A stretch of 23,800 nt of DNA from Omnitrophica bacterium RIFCSPLOWO2_01_FULL_45_10. GTDB lineage: Bacteria > Omnitrophota > Gorgyraeia > 2-01-FULL-45-10. Numbering within the stretch: position 1 is the stretch's first letter; every line of letters starts with the position of its first letter. The position numbers and the translations under genes were made by a program. The notes beneath the pieces are model-generated. The model was not told the DNA's origin. It saw nothing but the letters and a program-made list of their open reading frames with translations, and did not search any database. The stretch spans positions 6,757 to 30,556 of the forward strand of contig MHFL01000031.1 of assembly GCA_001804165.1 (NCBI GenBank), written 5' to 3'. Below, in pieces: positions 15,564 through 22,627 of this stretch.

Positions 15564-17009
15564 ATGTTTAGAATGCAATTTGATAAGAAATTCCTGATTC
15601 TCTTCGCGCTGATCGCCGCGTTCTTTTTGATCAGCTCCATATATTATTTCCACAAAACAGTTCAGGACGGCTCAAGCATAAACATGTCGGATTTCAGGGT
15701 CTATTATTATGCCGGCTTTAGGCTCGAGATGAATAAAAATATATATGATGTCGATGACGGATATTTTATCTATAAATACGCGCCCATATTCGCGCTCATG
15801 ATGAGCGTGATAAAATTCACCACAGTCTCTCCGGCAGCCGCTCTCGCCTTATGGTATTTTATCCTCTTCGTCTCTCTCATATTAAGCGTATATGTATTTC
15901 GAGAAATAATTTTTAATCTTAATACTAACATGAGCGTTACGCTGAAATTTTTATATGCAGTTCCTTTCCTCTTTTTATTTCGCTATCTCATCATCGTAAA
16001 TTTTACTAATTATCTACCTCACCATTGGCCGGCCATCGTTAAACTTTATGACAGGTTTCTTTTTATCTTCGGAATTGTCTATTTAAGCAGTCTATTCTTT
16101 AAATATAAAGATGAGATTGCTTCGGCTGTTTCGAGGCCTCGCAATGACAGGAATCAGATCATTATAATAGGAGCGTCGCTTTTATTTAATCTGAGATTCA
16201 TTCTCTTAAATATAGACAGAGGGCAGGTTAATTTGGTTATATTGGCTCTGCTCGCTTATTTTATGTACTATCTTTCAAATAGGAAAGAGGTGACTGCGGG
16301 AATCTATTTAGGCATAGCGATTGTTTTCAAGATCGTCCCCGCGATATTTTTGATATACCTTATTTTAAAGAAAAGGATAAGGGCCTTATCAGCGGCTTTA
16401 ATTACATCTCTTGCATTATTGTTTCTCCCGTCTTTCAAATGGGGATTTAAGTATAACATGGAATTGATGAATAGTTGGCTCAGCGCGCTAAGGATGACAC
16501 TGCCGGCGGAATACCTGAATTACAAAAATCAATCGCTCTTGGCCATGCTGTCGAGATTTTTCTCTAAAAGTTCCGATTGTTTTATTATCGGCTTAGACGA
16601 AAAATACCTGCTGCTTCTGGTGGGCCTGGTGTATATCATAGCAATTGCGTTATTGATTTATGCGGTGGGAAAAAAGGGAAATGTAAAGTCCGAACATGAA
16701 CGAAGCCTTTGCGACCTTTCTTTATTTTTCATCGCCATGATACTGCTCTCTCCGGTTGGGACCAAGGCCACTTTTATTTATACCATATTGCCAGTCGCGA
16801 TATTGGTTAAAAGGGCGTTTGAAAAATCTCTTAGGGACGTCTATATTAATTCAGGGCTTCTTATTTACGGCATTTCTACTTACCTAAACTCGTCCGATAT
16901 AATAGGCGATATGTCTATTCTACTGCATAAATATTCGTTGATGACCCTCTCTCTTTTAATTTTGTTCGGGTTGATAGTTTATGCCAAAGAGACAGAGGAT
17001 AATTCTTGA
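15564..17009 (+). CDS. GT87-like (DUF2029) polytopic glycosyltransferase
   Basis: A 481-residue protein with about ten hydrophobic helices. The first extracytoplasmic loop holds MSDFRVYYYAGFRLEMNKNIYDV followed by FIYKYAPIFALMMSVI. This D-F-x-V-Y-x-x-A-G and Y-x-Y-x-P-x-F pattern is typical of glycosyltransferase family 87, GT-C enzymes that take sugar from a polyprenyl phosphate (mannose in the studied members). A second loop near NIDRGQVNLVILALLAYFM with KIVPAIFLIYLILKKR also fits. Acceptor is unknown; possible targets are cell-envelope glycans. ATG 15564 lies 6 bp after lnt with no obvious ribosome site, so it is probably coupled; an ATG at 15573 is possible. Residues about 184-195 come from a repeat insertion. 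Last gene of the murJ run. Confidence 0.75.
   Translation: MFRMQFDKKFLILFALIAAFFLISSIYYFHKTVQDGSSINMSDFRVYYYAGFRLEMNKNIYDVDDGYFIYKYAPIFALMMSVIKFTTVSPAAALALWYFILFVSLILSVYVFREIIFNLNTNMSVTLKFLYAVPFLFLFRYLIIVNFTNYLPHHWPAIVKLYDRFLFIFGIVYLSSLFFKYKDEIASAVSRPRNDRNQIIIIGASLLFNLRFILLNIDRGQVNLVILALLAYFMYYLSNRKEVTAGIYLGIAIVFKIVPAIFLIYLILKKRIRALSAALITSLALLFLPSFKWGFKYNMELMNSWLSALRMTLPAEYLNYKNQSLLAMLSRFFSKSSDCFIIGLDEKYLLLLVGLVYIIAIALLIYAVGKKGNVKSEHERSLCDLSLFFIAMILLSPVGTKATFIYTILPVAILVKRAFEKSLRDVYINSGLLIYGISTYLNSSDIIGDMSILLHKYSLMTLSLLILFGLIVYAKETEDNS
16113..16150. repeat. Interspersed palindromic repeat in frame in the GT87 gene
   Basis: The segment begins GAGATTGCTTCGGC and ends CTCGCAATGACAG, with inverted ends ATTGC (16116-16120) and GCAAT (16141-16145) and an inner GGC/GCC pair (16124-16126 with 16136-16138). 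This is the form of a widespread bacterial interspersed repeat (GAGATTGCTTC...CTCGCAATGAC). Its translation here, EIASAVSRPRNDR, is the peptide such insertions leave in predicted proteins. Recognised from memory, not from a search. Confidence 0.6.
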
Positions 17010-17034
17010 CTTATATTTAAAAAGTATGTATACT
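17006..17034 (+). promoter_or_regulatory. Sigma70-type promoter of the beta-barrel gene
   Basis: TTGACT (17006-17011), a 17-bp spacer and TATACT (17029-17034). The -35 includes the TGA stop of the GT87 gene (17007-17009). Initiation is expected near 17041, leaving a leader of about 20 nt with AAGGGGG at 17050-17056. Confidence 0.78.
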
Positions 17035-17061
17035 TTACCTACTAAATGAAAGGGGGAATAT

Positions 17062-17880
17062 ATGGCGCGGATATTAATAGCTGCATTAATATGTATCTTT
17101 GTAGCATGTACCTCCGCCTTCGCTGGCGGGGCAGGCAACTGCGTACAGCCGTTGAAGACAACCACAAAGCATATCGGCGTTGGCGCGGCAGGTGAGTACA
17201 ATTATGTACATGAGAGGATGAACGATCTCGAGAACAAGCGGGGGCCAAGGTCGATGAAGGTGGAAAAGGTGAACCAGATCTACGGCAAAGGCATAATAGG
17301 ATTGGGCGATAACGTCAATTTTTACGGCAAGGCAGGAGTGGCGAATTACGATCTAAAATTTGTTGACAACCCCCAAGACGCGGATATGGAGATCGATTTG
17401 AAAAACGGAATTTATACGGGCGGCGGTTTGAATGCCCATTTTCCGATAACGAAGATTCAATCTGTAGCGCTGGGCGTGGGCTTTGATCTTCAGAGCAATT
17501 TTTCCTATAACGAAGTGGATGGGATAACCAGAAGTGGCCAGGCCGCTACACTCGTAGATGGATCATATTATAGTGTGGATGGCACAAATAGTCTCTATTT
17601 AACATGCCGATATGATATCAATTCATTAAAGACATCCATCGTTCCATATGTTGGCGGATACAGTTCCTGGATGGTTATCGGCACAGCCGAGGGTTTGTCA
17701 TATCAAACAACCAGTACCGGATTTGTAGAGAAGGAAGACTTCCAGGCCGCTTTCGATTTTCAATCATTCGGCGTGCTGGTAGGTGTGGATGTAGACGTAT
17801 TAGAATACTTTAATCTCAACGTTGAGGGACGATTCATCGGGGAGACGGCAATCACCACAGGCGCCACTTTAAAGTTCTAA
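17062..17880 (+). CDS. Outer-membrane beta-barrel protein of unknown function
   Basis: A 272-residue protein with a signal peptide (MARILIAALICIFVACTSAFA, cleavage before GGAGN). The mature part alternates polar and hydrophobic residues in short strands (HIGVGAAGEYNYV, GIIGLGDNVNFYGKAGVANYDLKFV, GIYTGGGLNAHFPI, SVALGVGFDLQSNFSY, TSIVPYVGGYSSWMVIG, FGVLVGVDVDVLEYFNLNVEGRFIG). It ends in ITTGATLKF; a terminal Phe is the usual recognition signal for BAM. This predicts a barrel of about 10-12 strands. Function cannot be told: porin-like, adhesin or structural are all possible. The ATG is fixed by AAGGGGG 5 nt upstream. It has its own promoter and terminator, so it is probably expressed alone and strongly. 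Confidence 0.78.
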   Translation: MARILIAALICIFVACTSAFAGGAGNCVQPLKTTTKHIGVGAAGEYNYVHERMNDLENKRGPRSMKVEKVNQIYGKGIIGLGDNVNFYGKAGVANYDLKFVDNPQDADMEIDLKNGIYTGGGLNAHFPITKIQSVALGVGFDLQSNFSYNEVDGITRSGQAATLVDGSYYSVDGTNSLYLTCRYDINSLKTSIVPYVGGYSSWMVIGTAEGLSYQTTSTGFVEKEDFQAAFDFQSFGVLVGVDVDVLEYFNLNVEGRFIGETAITTGATLKF

Positions 17881-17918
17881 ACGAAGCGGACTTAAAAGAT
17901 AACGCCTTAAAACAAAAA

Positions 17919-17951
17919 ATGGAGAGGAAAATAAGTCCTCTTCATTTTTTT
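17919..17951 (+). terminator. Rho-independent terminator after the beta-barrel gene
   Basis: A 10-bp stem pairs 17919-17928 with 17936-17945 (one G-U pair) around a 7-nt loop, followed by a run of seven T (17945-17951). An A-run (17914-17919) precedes the stem, so it could also act on the other strand. Confidence 0.85.
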
Positions 17952-17968
17952 CGCCCGCGTTTTTAAAC

Positions 17969-17997
17969 TTGATTAATGGCGGGTTAAAAGTTAAACT
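17969..17997 (+). promoter_or_regulatory. Possible promoter of the ferredoxin-oxidoreductase operon
   Basis: TTGATT (17969-17974), a 17-bp spacer and TAAACT (17992-17997), moderate matches. The 9-mer TTAAACTTG occurs at 17963-17971 and again at 17991-17999, so the two promoter hexamers are each embedded in a copy of the same repeat. Transcription would begin near 18004, just before AAGGAG (18005-18010). Confidence 0.5.
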
Positions 17998-18015
17998 TGC
18001 TAGCAAGGAGTGTAT

Positions 18016-18204
18016 ATGAAAGCAAGAGTAGATCCCGAAATCTGCATCGGATGTACTTTGTGCGCAGAGGTATGTCCGGAAGTCTATAGGATGGAAGGAG
18101 ATAAGGCAGTGGCTTATCTCTCGCCTATCCCGAAAAATCTTGAGGCATCCGCTAAACAGGGCGCGGAGGACTGCCCTGTAGACGCGATAATAATAGAGGA
18201 GTGA
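18016..18204 (+). CDS. Single-cluster [4Fe-4S] ferredoxin
   Basis: A 62-residue ferredoxin. CIGCTLCAEVCP supplies Cys10, Cys13, Cys16 and Cys20, and EDCPVDAI supplies Cys53. In single-cluster ferredoxins of this build the cluster is held by the first three plus the distal Cys, with the Cys-Pro one spare. AAGGAG lies 5 nt before ATG 18016; a GTG at 18010 would add two residues and overlap the ribosome site. It is 11 bp upstream of the oxidoreductase alpha gene, so it is the likely electron carrier or delta subunit of that enzyme, which has no ferredoxin domain of its own. Confidence 0.92.
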   Translation: MKARVDPEICIGCTLCAEVCPEVYRMEGDKAVAYLSPIPKNLEASAKQGAEDCPVDAIIIEE

Positions 18205-18215
18205 GGGATATTTAA

Positions 18216-19889
18216 ATGGAAGAATTTTCGATTCTCATCGGGGGAAAAGCGGGTTTTGGAATTGACAAGGCAAGTTCCACTATTGCCGGCATATTGAACC
18301 AGTTGAGTTATCGAATATATTTATATCGTGATTACCCCTCTTTGATAAGAGGGGGCCATACCTTTTCTATCGTAAGGGCAAGCCCGCAAAAGATAGCCGC
18401 GCATAAGAACAAAATCGATTTTCTTCTGGCCCTAAATCAGGATACGTTGACTTTTCATAAAAATAGGCTCAAGGAAACCTCTATTACGATCTACGATTCA
18501 GACACCGTGAAGGCGGACGATTTGCCTGGAGGCGTGAAGAGGGCAGCGGTCGCAATAGGAAAGATTATCAAAGAAGAAAACGCCTCGGAGATAATGCGTA
18601 ATACCTGTATGATCGGCTCTTTTTGCAAGGCAGCCGGCATAGGATGGGCAATTTTAGAAAAAGTTTTAAAAAAAGAGATCACAAAAGAGATAGACCTGAA
18701 TTTAAAGGTCGCGAGGCGCGGCTTCAATGAGACCTCTGAATCGCTTAAAGTGCCTCCGATAAAACAGGATAAACTTCCTGTCCTTAACGGCAGTGAGACG
18801 TTGAGTTTGGGGCTCATCGCCGCCGGGCTCAAATCCTACATCGCGTATCCTATGACGCCTTCTTCGAACATTCTGCATTTCATGGCCAACGTCGCGAAGG
18901 ATTTTGGGCTCATTGTGATGCATCCTGAAAGCGAGATAGGCGTTATCATGATGGCGCTCGGCGCCTCCTATGCGGGGAAGAAGACGGCTGTAGGAACGTC
19001 CGGAGGGGGATTTTGCCTCATGACAGAGGGTTTAAGTTTCGCGGGGATGAGCGAACTGCCGATAGTGATAATTTTGGGCCAAAGGCCGGGCCCAAGCACC
19101 GGCCTTCCGACTTACAGCAGTCAGACTGAAATGAACTTTGCGATAAACGCGGGCCAGGGAGAATTTACGCGTCTCGTGGCCGCTCCGTCAGACGCTGAGG
19201 ACGCGTATTTCTGGGGAGGCGTCTCTTTGAATCTGGCGTGGAAATACCAGATACCCGCCATAATATTGATGGACAAGACCATCGCCGAGGGGGCATACAG
19301 TTTTGATAGAGCGGCCGCGGGAGAGGTTAAAGAAGAGACCTTTCCGGCATGGGATAGAAAAGACCGCTATAAGAGATATTTGGTAACCGAGACAGGGGTA
19401 TCGCCCCTTGCCTTCGTTCCCGGGAAAGATGCCATCATAAAGATAAATAGTTACGAACATGACGAATCCGGAATTACAACAGAGGATCCGGCTATAACTA
19501 AGCAGATGCAGGAAACACGTCTTCGTAAGGAAAAATTCCTCATTCAGGAATTAGAGAGATATAAGTCAGTCGGAATATACGGTAAAACTGATTCAGATCA
19601 GGCGATTCTATGTTGGGGCTCGAACAAGGGCGTCTCGATCGAAGTAGCGGAAAAGATGGGATTAAAAGTGATAACCTTGAGCGTTCTTTGTCCGTTTCCG
19701 GTCAATCAGTTTAAGAAGGCGGTAGAAGGCGTTAAGAAGATGATACTTGTGGAAAATAGCGCAACCGGTCAATTGGCGAATCTCATAAACCGCTACGGCT
19801 TTAAAGTGGATTCGAATGTATTAAAATATGACGGAAGGCCCTTTACGGTTGATGAATTGGAGGAAGAGTTGGGGAGAATCATAAAATGA
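18216..19889 (+). CDS. korA: 2-oxoacid:ferredoxin oxidoreductase, fused gamma-alpha subunit
   Basis: A 557-residue protein. Residues 1 to about 185 are the gamma domain (SILIGGKAGFGIDKASSTIAGIL, YRDYPSLIRGGHTFSIVRAS). From about 195 comes the alpha/pyrimidine-binding domain (LNGSETLSLGLIAAGLKSYIAYPMTPSS, HPESEIGVIMMALGASYAGKKTAVGTSGGGFCLMTEG, ILGQRPGPSTGLPTYSSQTEM). A C-terminal domain follows (CWGSNKGVSIEVAEKMGLKV, LCPFPVNQFKKAV, LVENSATGQLANLI). With the beta subunit it oxidatively decarboxylates a 2-oxoacid to acyl-CoA and reduces ferredoxin, or runs in reverse for CO2 fixation. 2-Oxoglutarate is the common substrate for this gamma-alpha fusion plus short beta layout, but pyruvate or others cannot be excluded. 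GAGGGA lies 7 nt before the start. Confidence 0.93.
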   Translation: MEEFSILIGGKAGFGIDKASSTIAGILNQLSYRIYLYRDYPSLIRGGHTFSIVRASPQKIAAHKNKIDFLLALNQDTLTFHKNRLKETSITIYDSDTVKADDLPGGVKRAAVAIGKIIKEENASEIMRNTCMIGSFCKAAGIGWAILEKVLKKEITKEIDLNLKVARRGFNETSESLKVPPIKQDKLPVLNGSETLSLGLIAAGLKSYIAYPMTPSSNILHFMANVAKDFGLIVMHPESEIGVIMMALGASYAGKKTAVGTSGGGFCLMTEGLSFAGMSELPIVIILGQRPGPSTGLPTYSSQTEMNFAINAGQGEFTRLVAAPSDAEDAYFWGGVSLNLAWKYQIPAIILMDKTIAEGAYSFDRAAAGEVKEETFPAWDRKDRYKRYLVTETGVSPLAFVPGKDAIIKINSYEHDESGITTEDPAITKQMQETRLRKEKFLIQELERYKSVGIYGKTDSDQAILCWGSNKGVSIEVAEKMGLKVITLSVLCPFPVNQFKKAVEGVKKMILVENSATGQLANLINRYGFKVDSNVLKYDGRPFTVDELEEELGRIIK

Positions 19890-20740
19890 GCGAGATAAAT
19901 TTAAATACATATGCCCCAAATACGTGGTGCCCCGGCTGCGGAAACTTCGCGATCTTAAACGCCATCAAAACGGTCCTAAAATCATTGGTCGATGAGGGGC
20001 TTCCTTTTGAGAATATCGTCCTCGTTTCAGGAATCGGATGTCATGCCAAGATTGTGGATTATATCAACGCGAACAGTTTCTACTCCATACACGGCAGGGT
20101 CACGCCGCCGTGCGAAGGCATAAAACTCGCGAATCCAAATTTAAAGGTCATCGGTTTCGCCGGAGACGGCGACGCGTATGGAGAGGGCATCGAACATCTG
20201 ATATTCGCCGCGAAAAGAAATATGGACATAACAATGATCATTCATAACAACAGAGTCTACGGCCTCACCACAGGACAATATACGCCCACATCCCCTTTCG
20301 GATTTAAGGGACGCTCCACGCCGCAGGGCACAAAGGAACTTCCAATAAATCCGCTTGAGGTCATGCTGGCAAGCGGGGCGACTTTCTTGTCAAGGGGGAC
20401 CTCTCACGGCATGGAACAGCTTAAAAAAATATTCAAAGAGGCGATAATGCATAAGGGATTCGCGCTGGTGGATGTCCTGCAGGTATGCGTTACATATTTT
20501 AACATGTATGACTATTACGATAAGAAAGTATATGAGTTAAAAGAACACGATCCTGCCGATTATGAAAAAGCGCATGCCTTAATCAGGGAATGGGATTATA
20601 ATAAGGATGCGCCGATTGCCTTGGGCGTGCTTTATAGAAAAGAGGCGCCTACATTTGACAACACTTTTTTAACGCCGCCTGTAAGCGGGGGCGTGGACAG
20701 GGAGGCAAAAATAAGAGAGTTATTGAGCGAGGCAATCTGA
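19886..20740 (+). CDS. korB: 2-oxoacid:ferredoxin oxidoreductase, beta subunit
   Basis: A 284-residue thiamine-diphosphate subunit. Cys15, Cys18 (WCPGCG), Cys52 (GIGCHAK) and Cys201 (LQVCVTY) are placed as the [4Fe-4S] ligands of this family. The TPP/Mg site is GFAGDGDAYGEGIEH followed by HNNRVYGLTTGQYTPTS. The start overlaps the alpha gene by 4 bp (ATGA), so the subunits are translationally coupled. Length is the short form without extra ferredoxin domains, matching the separate ferredoxin at the head of the operon. Nothing in the sequence fixes the substrate. Confidence 0.94.
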   Translation: MSEINLNTYAPNTWCPGCGNFAILNAIKTVLKSLVDEGLPFENIVLVSGIGCHAKIVDYINANSFYSIHGRVTPPCEGIKLANPNLKVIGFAGDGDAYGEGIEHLIFAAKRNMDITMIIHNNRVYGLTTGQYTPTSPFGFKGRSTPQGTKELPINPLEVMLASGATFLSRGTSHGMEQLKKIFKEAIMHKGFALVDVLQVCVTYFNMYDYYDKKVYELKEHDPADYEKAHALIREWDYNKDAPIALGVLYRKEAPTFDNTFLTPPVSGGVDREAKIRELLSEAI

Positions 20741-20819
20741 TCGGACCATCCCCAAAATCCCGCCGATTTTTTCTATCAGGATAAGATAGGGACAGCGACT
20801 TTTTTTGACATAAATCATA
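20741..20819. other. Intergenic segment with weak hairpins, no clear terminator
   Basis: AAAATC (20754-20759) can pair with GATTTT (20765-20770), followed by TT, and CTATC (20773-20777) with GATAG (20785-20789). Neither is a convincing terminator. A TTGACA at 20805-20810 has no usable -10 before the next gene. The string GGGACAGCGACTTTTTTT (20790-20806) looks like an interspersed-repeat remnant; this is an impression only. Confidence 0.3.
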
Positions 20820-21098
20820 GTGAAGAAATTAAAAAGATTTGGCAAGTTTTATGTCTATATTGTGGAATGTGCTGACGGGACGTATTATACTGGATATACG
20901 CCGGATATTAAAAAACGTCTTGAACTACATAATTCTGGGAGAGGCGCAAAGTATACACGCGATAGAAGGCCGGTAAGATTGGTTTGGCGTAAGGAGTATA
21001 GACATTTTAAGAGGGCTTTCAAAAAGGAATTGGCTATCAAAAAGTTGTCTCATGCACAAAAAAAGGAATTAATTGAGATATATGCGATGGACAAGTAA
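20820..21098 (+). CDS. Small GIY-YIG nuclease-domain protein (UPF0213/YhbQ type)
   Basis: A 92-residue protein with a stand-alone GIY-YIG domain: FYVYIVECADGTYYTGYT supplies the YVY...YTG pair. It is followed by DIKKRLELHNSGRGAKYTRDRRPVRLVWRKEY with the conserved Arg and Tyr, and a helical KKELAIKKLSHAQKKELI tail. Proteins of this size are common and often called UPF0213; a role in DNA processing is supposed but poorly defined. GTG 20820 is the only start that keeps the whole domain; no ribosome site is visible before it, which leaves the exact start uncertain. Confidence 0.85.
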   Translation: MKKLKRFGKFYVYIVECADGTYYTGYTPDIKKRLELHNSGRGAKYTRDRRPVRLVWRKEYRHFKRAFKKELAIKKLSHAQKKELIEIYAMDK

Positions 21099-21104
21099 TA
21101 GTAT

Positions 21105-21155
21105 ATCCCCCCTTGATTCCGCTCCTTTCAGTCGCAGAATCAAAGCAGGGGGGAT
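21105..21155. repeat. Long stem-loop with bulge
   Basis: ATCCCCCC (21105-21112) and TTGATTC (21113-21119) pair with GAATCAA (21137-21143) and GGGGGGAT (21148-21155), leaving a 4-nt bulge AGCA and a 17-nt loop. It starts 6 bp after the stop of the GIY-YIG gene and could help end its transcript, but no T-run follows. Confidence 0.65.
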
Positions 21156-21157
21156 GA

Positions 21158-21197
21158 CACCCAAATGTCCCACTGTTTTTATCAAGACATTTGGGTG
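21158..21197. repeat. 12-bp perfect stem-loop
   Basis: CACCCAAATGTC (21158-21169) and its exact complement GACATTTGGGTG (21186-21197) flank a 16-nt loop that contains a T-run. It lies 2 bp after the previous stem-loop. Confidence 0.7.
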
Positions 21198-21285
21198 ACC
21201 GTTGGTGTAAGTACCGCGTGATGATTTTGGGGATTTTGAAGCGGTTAAATGATTGTGAGTGATAGGGTTGTATAAAATACGGCGT

Positions 21286-21337
21286 AATTTCAAAAATTGA
21301 AATTAAAGTTGACATCTACCTGACAGATGTCAACTTT
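21286..21337. repeat. Two abutting stem-loops
   Basis: AATTTCAA (21286-21293) pairs with TTGAAATT (21297-21304) around AAA. Immediately next, AAAGTTGACATCT (21305-21317) pairs perfectly with AGATGTCAACTTT (21325-21337) around ACCTGAC. The second is a 13-bp perfect stem ending 12 bp before the -35 of the ATPase promoter. Confidence 0.75.
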
Positions 21338-21349
21338 GGCTTCAAAAGC

Positions 21350-21378
21350 TTGACAGTTTAACCAAAATGGTATATACT
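21350..21378 (+). promoter_or_regulatory. Strong sigma70-type promoter of the AAA_14/DUF4143 gene
   Basis: TTGACA (21350-21355), a 17-bp spacer and TATACT (21373-21378). Initiation is expected near 21385, inside the palindrome at 21369-21394. Confidence 0.82.
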
Positions 21379-21394
21379 ACGAAATAGTAATACC
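21369..21394. promoter_or_regulatory. Operator-like palindrome over the -10 and start point
   Basis: GGTAT and TACTA on the left (21369-21373, 21375-21379) mirror TAGTA and ATACC on the right (21385-21389, 21390-21394) around CGAAA, with one extra base on the left. It covers the whole -10 and the expected start of transcription, the place where a dimeric repressor would block the promoter. No regulator gene lies beside it. Confidence 0.6.
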
Positions 21395-21413
21395 AATATG
21401 GAGGATTAATCAC

Positions 21414-22577
21414 ATGAAAAACATAACAAGAATGCTTGATATGAAGCTACCCGACAAGCAGTCCGCTTTTTTATGGGGAGCCAGAAAAACAGGCAAGAGC
21501 ACATACCTGAGGGAAAAGTTTCCGGATAGTATTGTATATGATTTTTTGAAAACAGATGTATTTTTTGAGCTATCTAAAAACCCATCGCTTTTACGGGAAC
21601 GGTTGCTAGCAAAAGAAGCGGTTGAACTCAAAAAGCCAATAATACTTGATGAGGTACAAAAAGTTCCTCAGTTACTTGACGAGGTGCATTGGCTGATAGA
21701 AAACAAGGGCTTGAGGTTTGTGCTTTGCGGTTCAAGTGCAAGAAAACTTAAGAAAGGGCACGCGAATCTGCTGGGTGGTAGGGCATGGCGATATGAGCTA
21801 TTTCCGCTTGTCAGTCATGAAATAGGGAAAATCGACTTGCTGCGCCTTTTAAATCACGGCTTGATACCTCTTCATTATCTGCAAAGCGATGAGGATTGCA
21901 AAAAATCACTAACAGCGTACGTGCAGGATTACCTGCGAGAAGAGGTTTTTGCCGAAGGATTGACACGCAACATCCCCGCGTTCTCAAGATTTTTTGATGC
22001 TTTCGGATATTCACACGGCGAGATGACCAACTATTGTAATATCGCCCGCGAATGCGGCGTTGATTCCAAAACGGTCAAGGAATATTATCAGATACTTATA
22101 GATACGCTTTTGGCTATAAGAGTAGAGCCCTACAAGAAGAGACAATCACGCCAGGTAATAACAAAAGCCTCGAAATATTATCTGTTTGATGTCGGAGTTG
22201 CGGGTTTTTTGACCAAAAGGCACATAGCCGAACAAAAAGGCGCGGAATTCGGAAAGGCGTTCGAGCATTTCATCCTTACAGAGATAGTCGCTCACAGGTC
22301 TTACGCGGGTAAGGATTTTTCTATAAACTTCTGGAGAACAAAATCAGGGCTTGAGGTCGATTTTGTGCTGGGCAAAGGAGAGATAGCGATAGAGATAAAA
22401 GGATCCAGTCATGTTGATAAAAGAGATATGTACGGGTTGAATGCTTTTACCGAAGCATTTTCGCCAAATAAGAGTATTTTGGTCTGTAATGAAAAGGAAA
22501 AGAGAGTACATGGAAAGATAACGATGCTTCCATGGGAAGTATTTTTGCACGAACTTTGGGCTGGGAAAATATTGTAA
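21414..22577 (+). CDS. AAA_14 ATPase with DUF4143 nuclease-like domain
   Basis: A 387-residue P-loop protein. Walker A is GARKTGKST (22-30) and Walker B is IILDEVQK with Asp79-Glu80. LCGSSARKL (105-112) is a sensor-1-like segment, and GGRAWRYELFPLVSHEI is the standard landmark of this family. A winged-helix-like stretch follows at about 200-235 (YCNIARECGVDSKTVKEYYQIL). The C-terminal DUF4143 has Glu284, EVDFVLGKGE (Asp316) and IEIKG (Glu327, Lys329), the spacing of a PD-(D/E)xK fold. Biological role is not established for the family, which is common in accessory regions. GGAGG near 21400 is its ribosome site. Base composition looks more A/T-rich than the core genes, suggesting transfer. Confidence 0.88.
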   Translation: MKNITRMLDMKLPDKQSAFLWGARKTGKSTYLREKFPDSIVYDFLKTDVFFELSKNPSLLRERLLAKEAVELKKPIILDEVQKVPQLLDEVHWLIENKGLRFVLCGSSARKLKKGHANLLGGRAWRYELFPLVSHEIGKIDLLRLLNHGLIPLHYLQSDEDCKKSLTAYVQDYLREEVFAEGLTRNIPAFSRFFDAFGYSHGEMTNYCNIARECGVDSKTVKEYYQILIDTLLAIRVEPYKKRQSRQVITKASKYYLFDVGVAGFLTKRHIAEQKGAEFGKAFEHFILTEIVAHRSYAGKDFSINFWRTKSGLEVDFVLGKGEIAIEIKGSSHVDKRDMYGLNAFTEAFSPNKSILVCNEKEKRVHGKITMLPWEVFLHELWAGKIL

Positions 22578-22627
22578 AAAAATCGGCTAAGAAAGAACCG
22601 AACGTAAATAAAAAATAGGAGGCCGTG

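Larger units (their letters stand above)
21099..21413. other. 315-bp intergenic region packed with inverted repeats
   Basis: No gene is seen here. It contains four separate stem-loops (21105-21155, 21158-21197 with bases 21158-21169 and 21186-21197 paired, 21286-21304, 21305-21337), then a promoter (21350-21378) with an operator-like palindrome (21369-21394), and a ribosome site GGAGG near 21400. The part between 21198 and 21285 shows nothing I can name. Confidence 0.7.
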
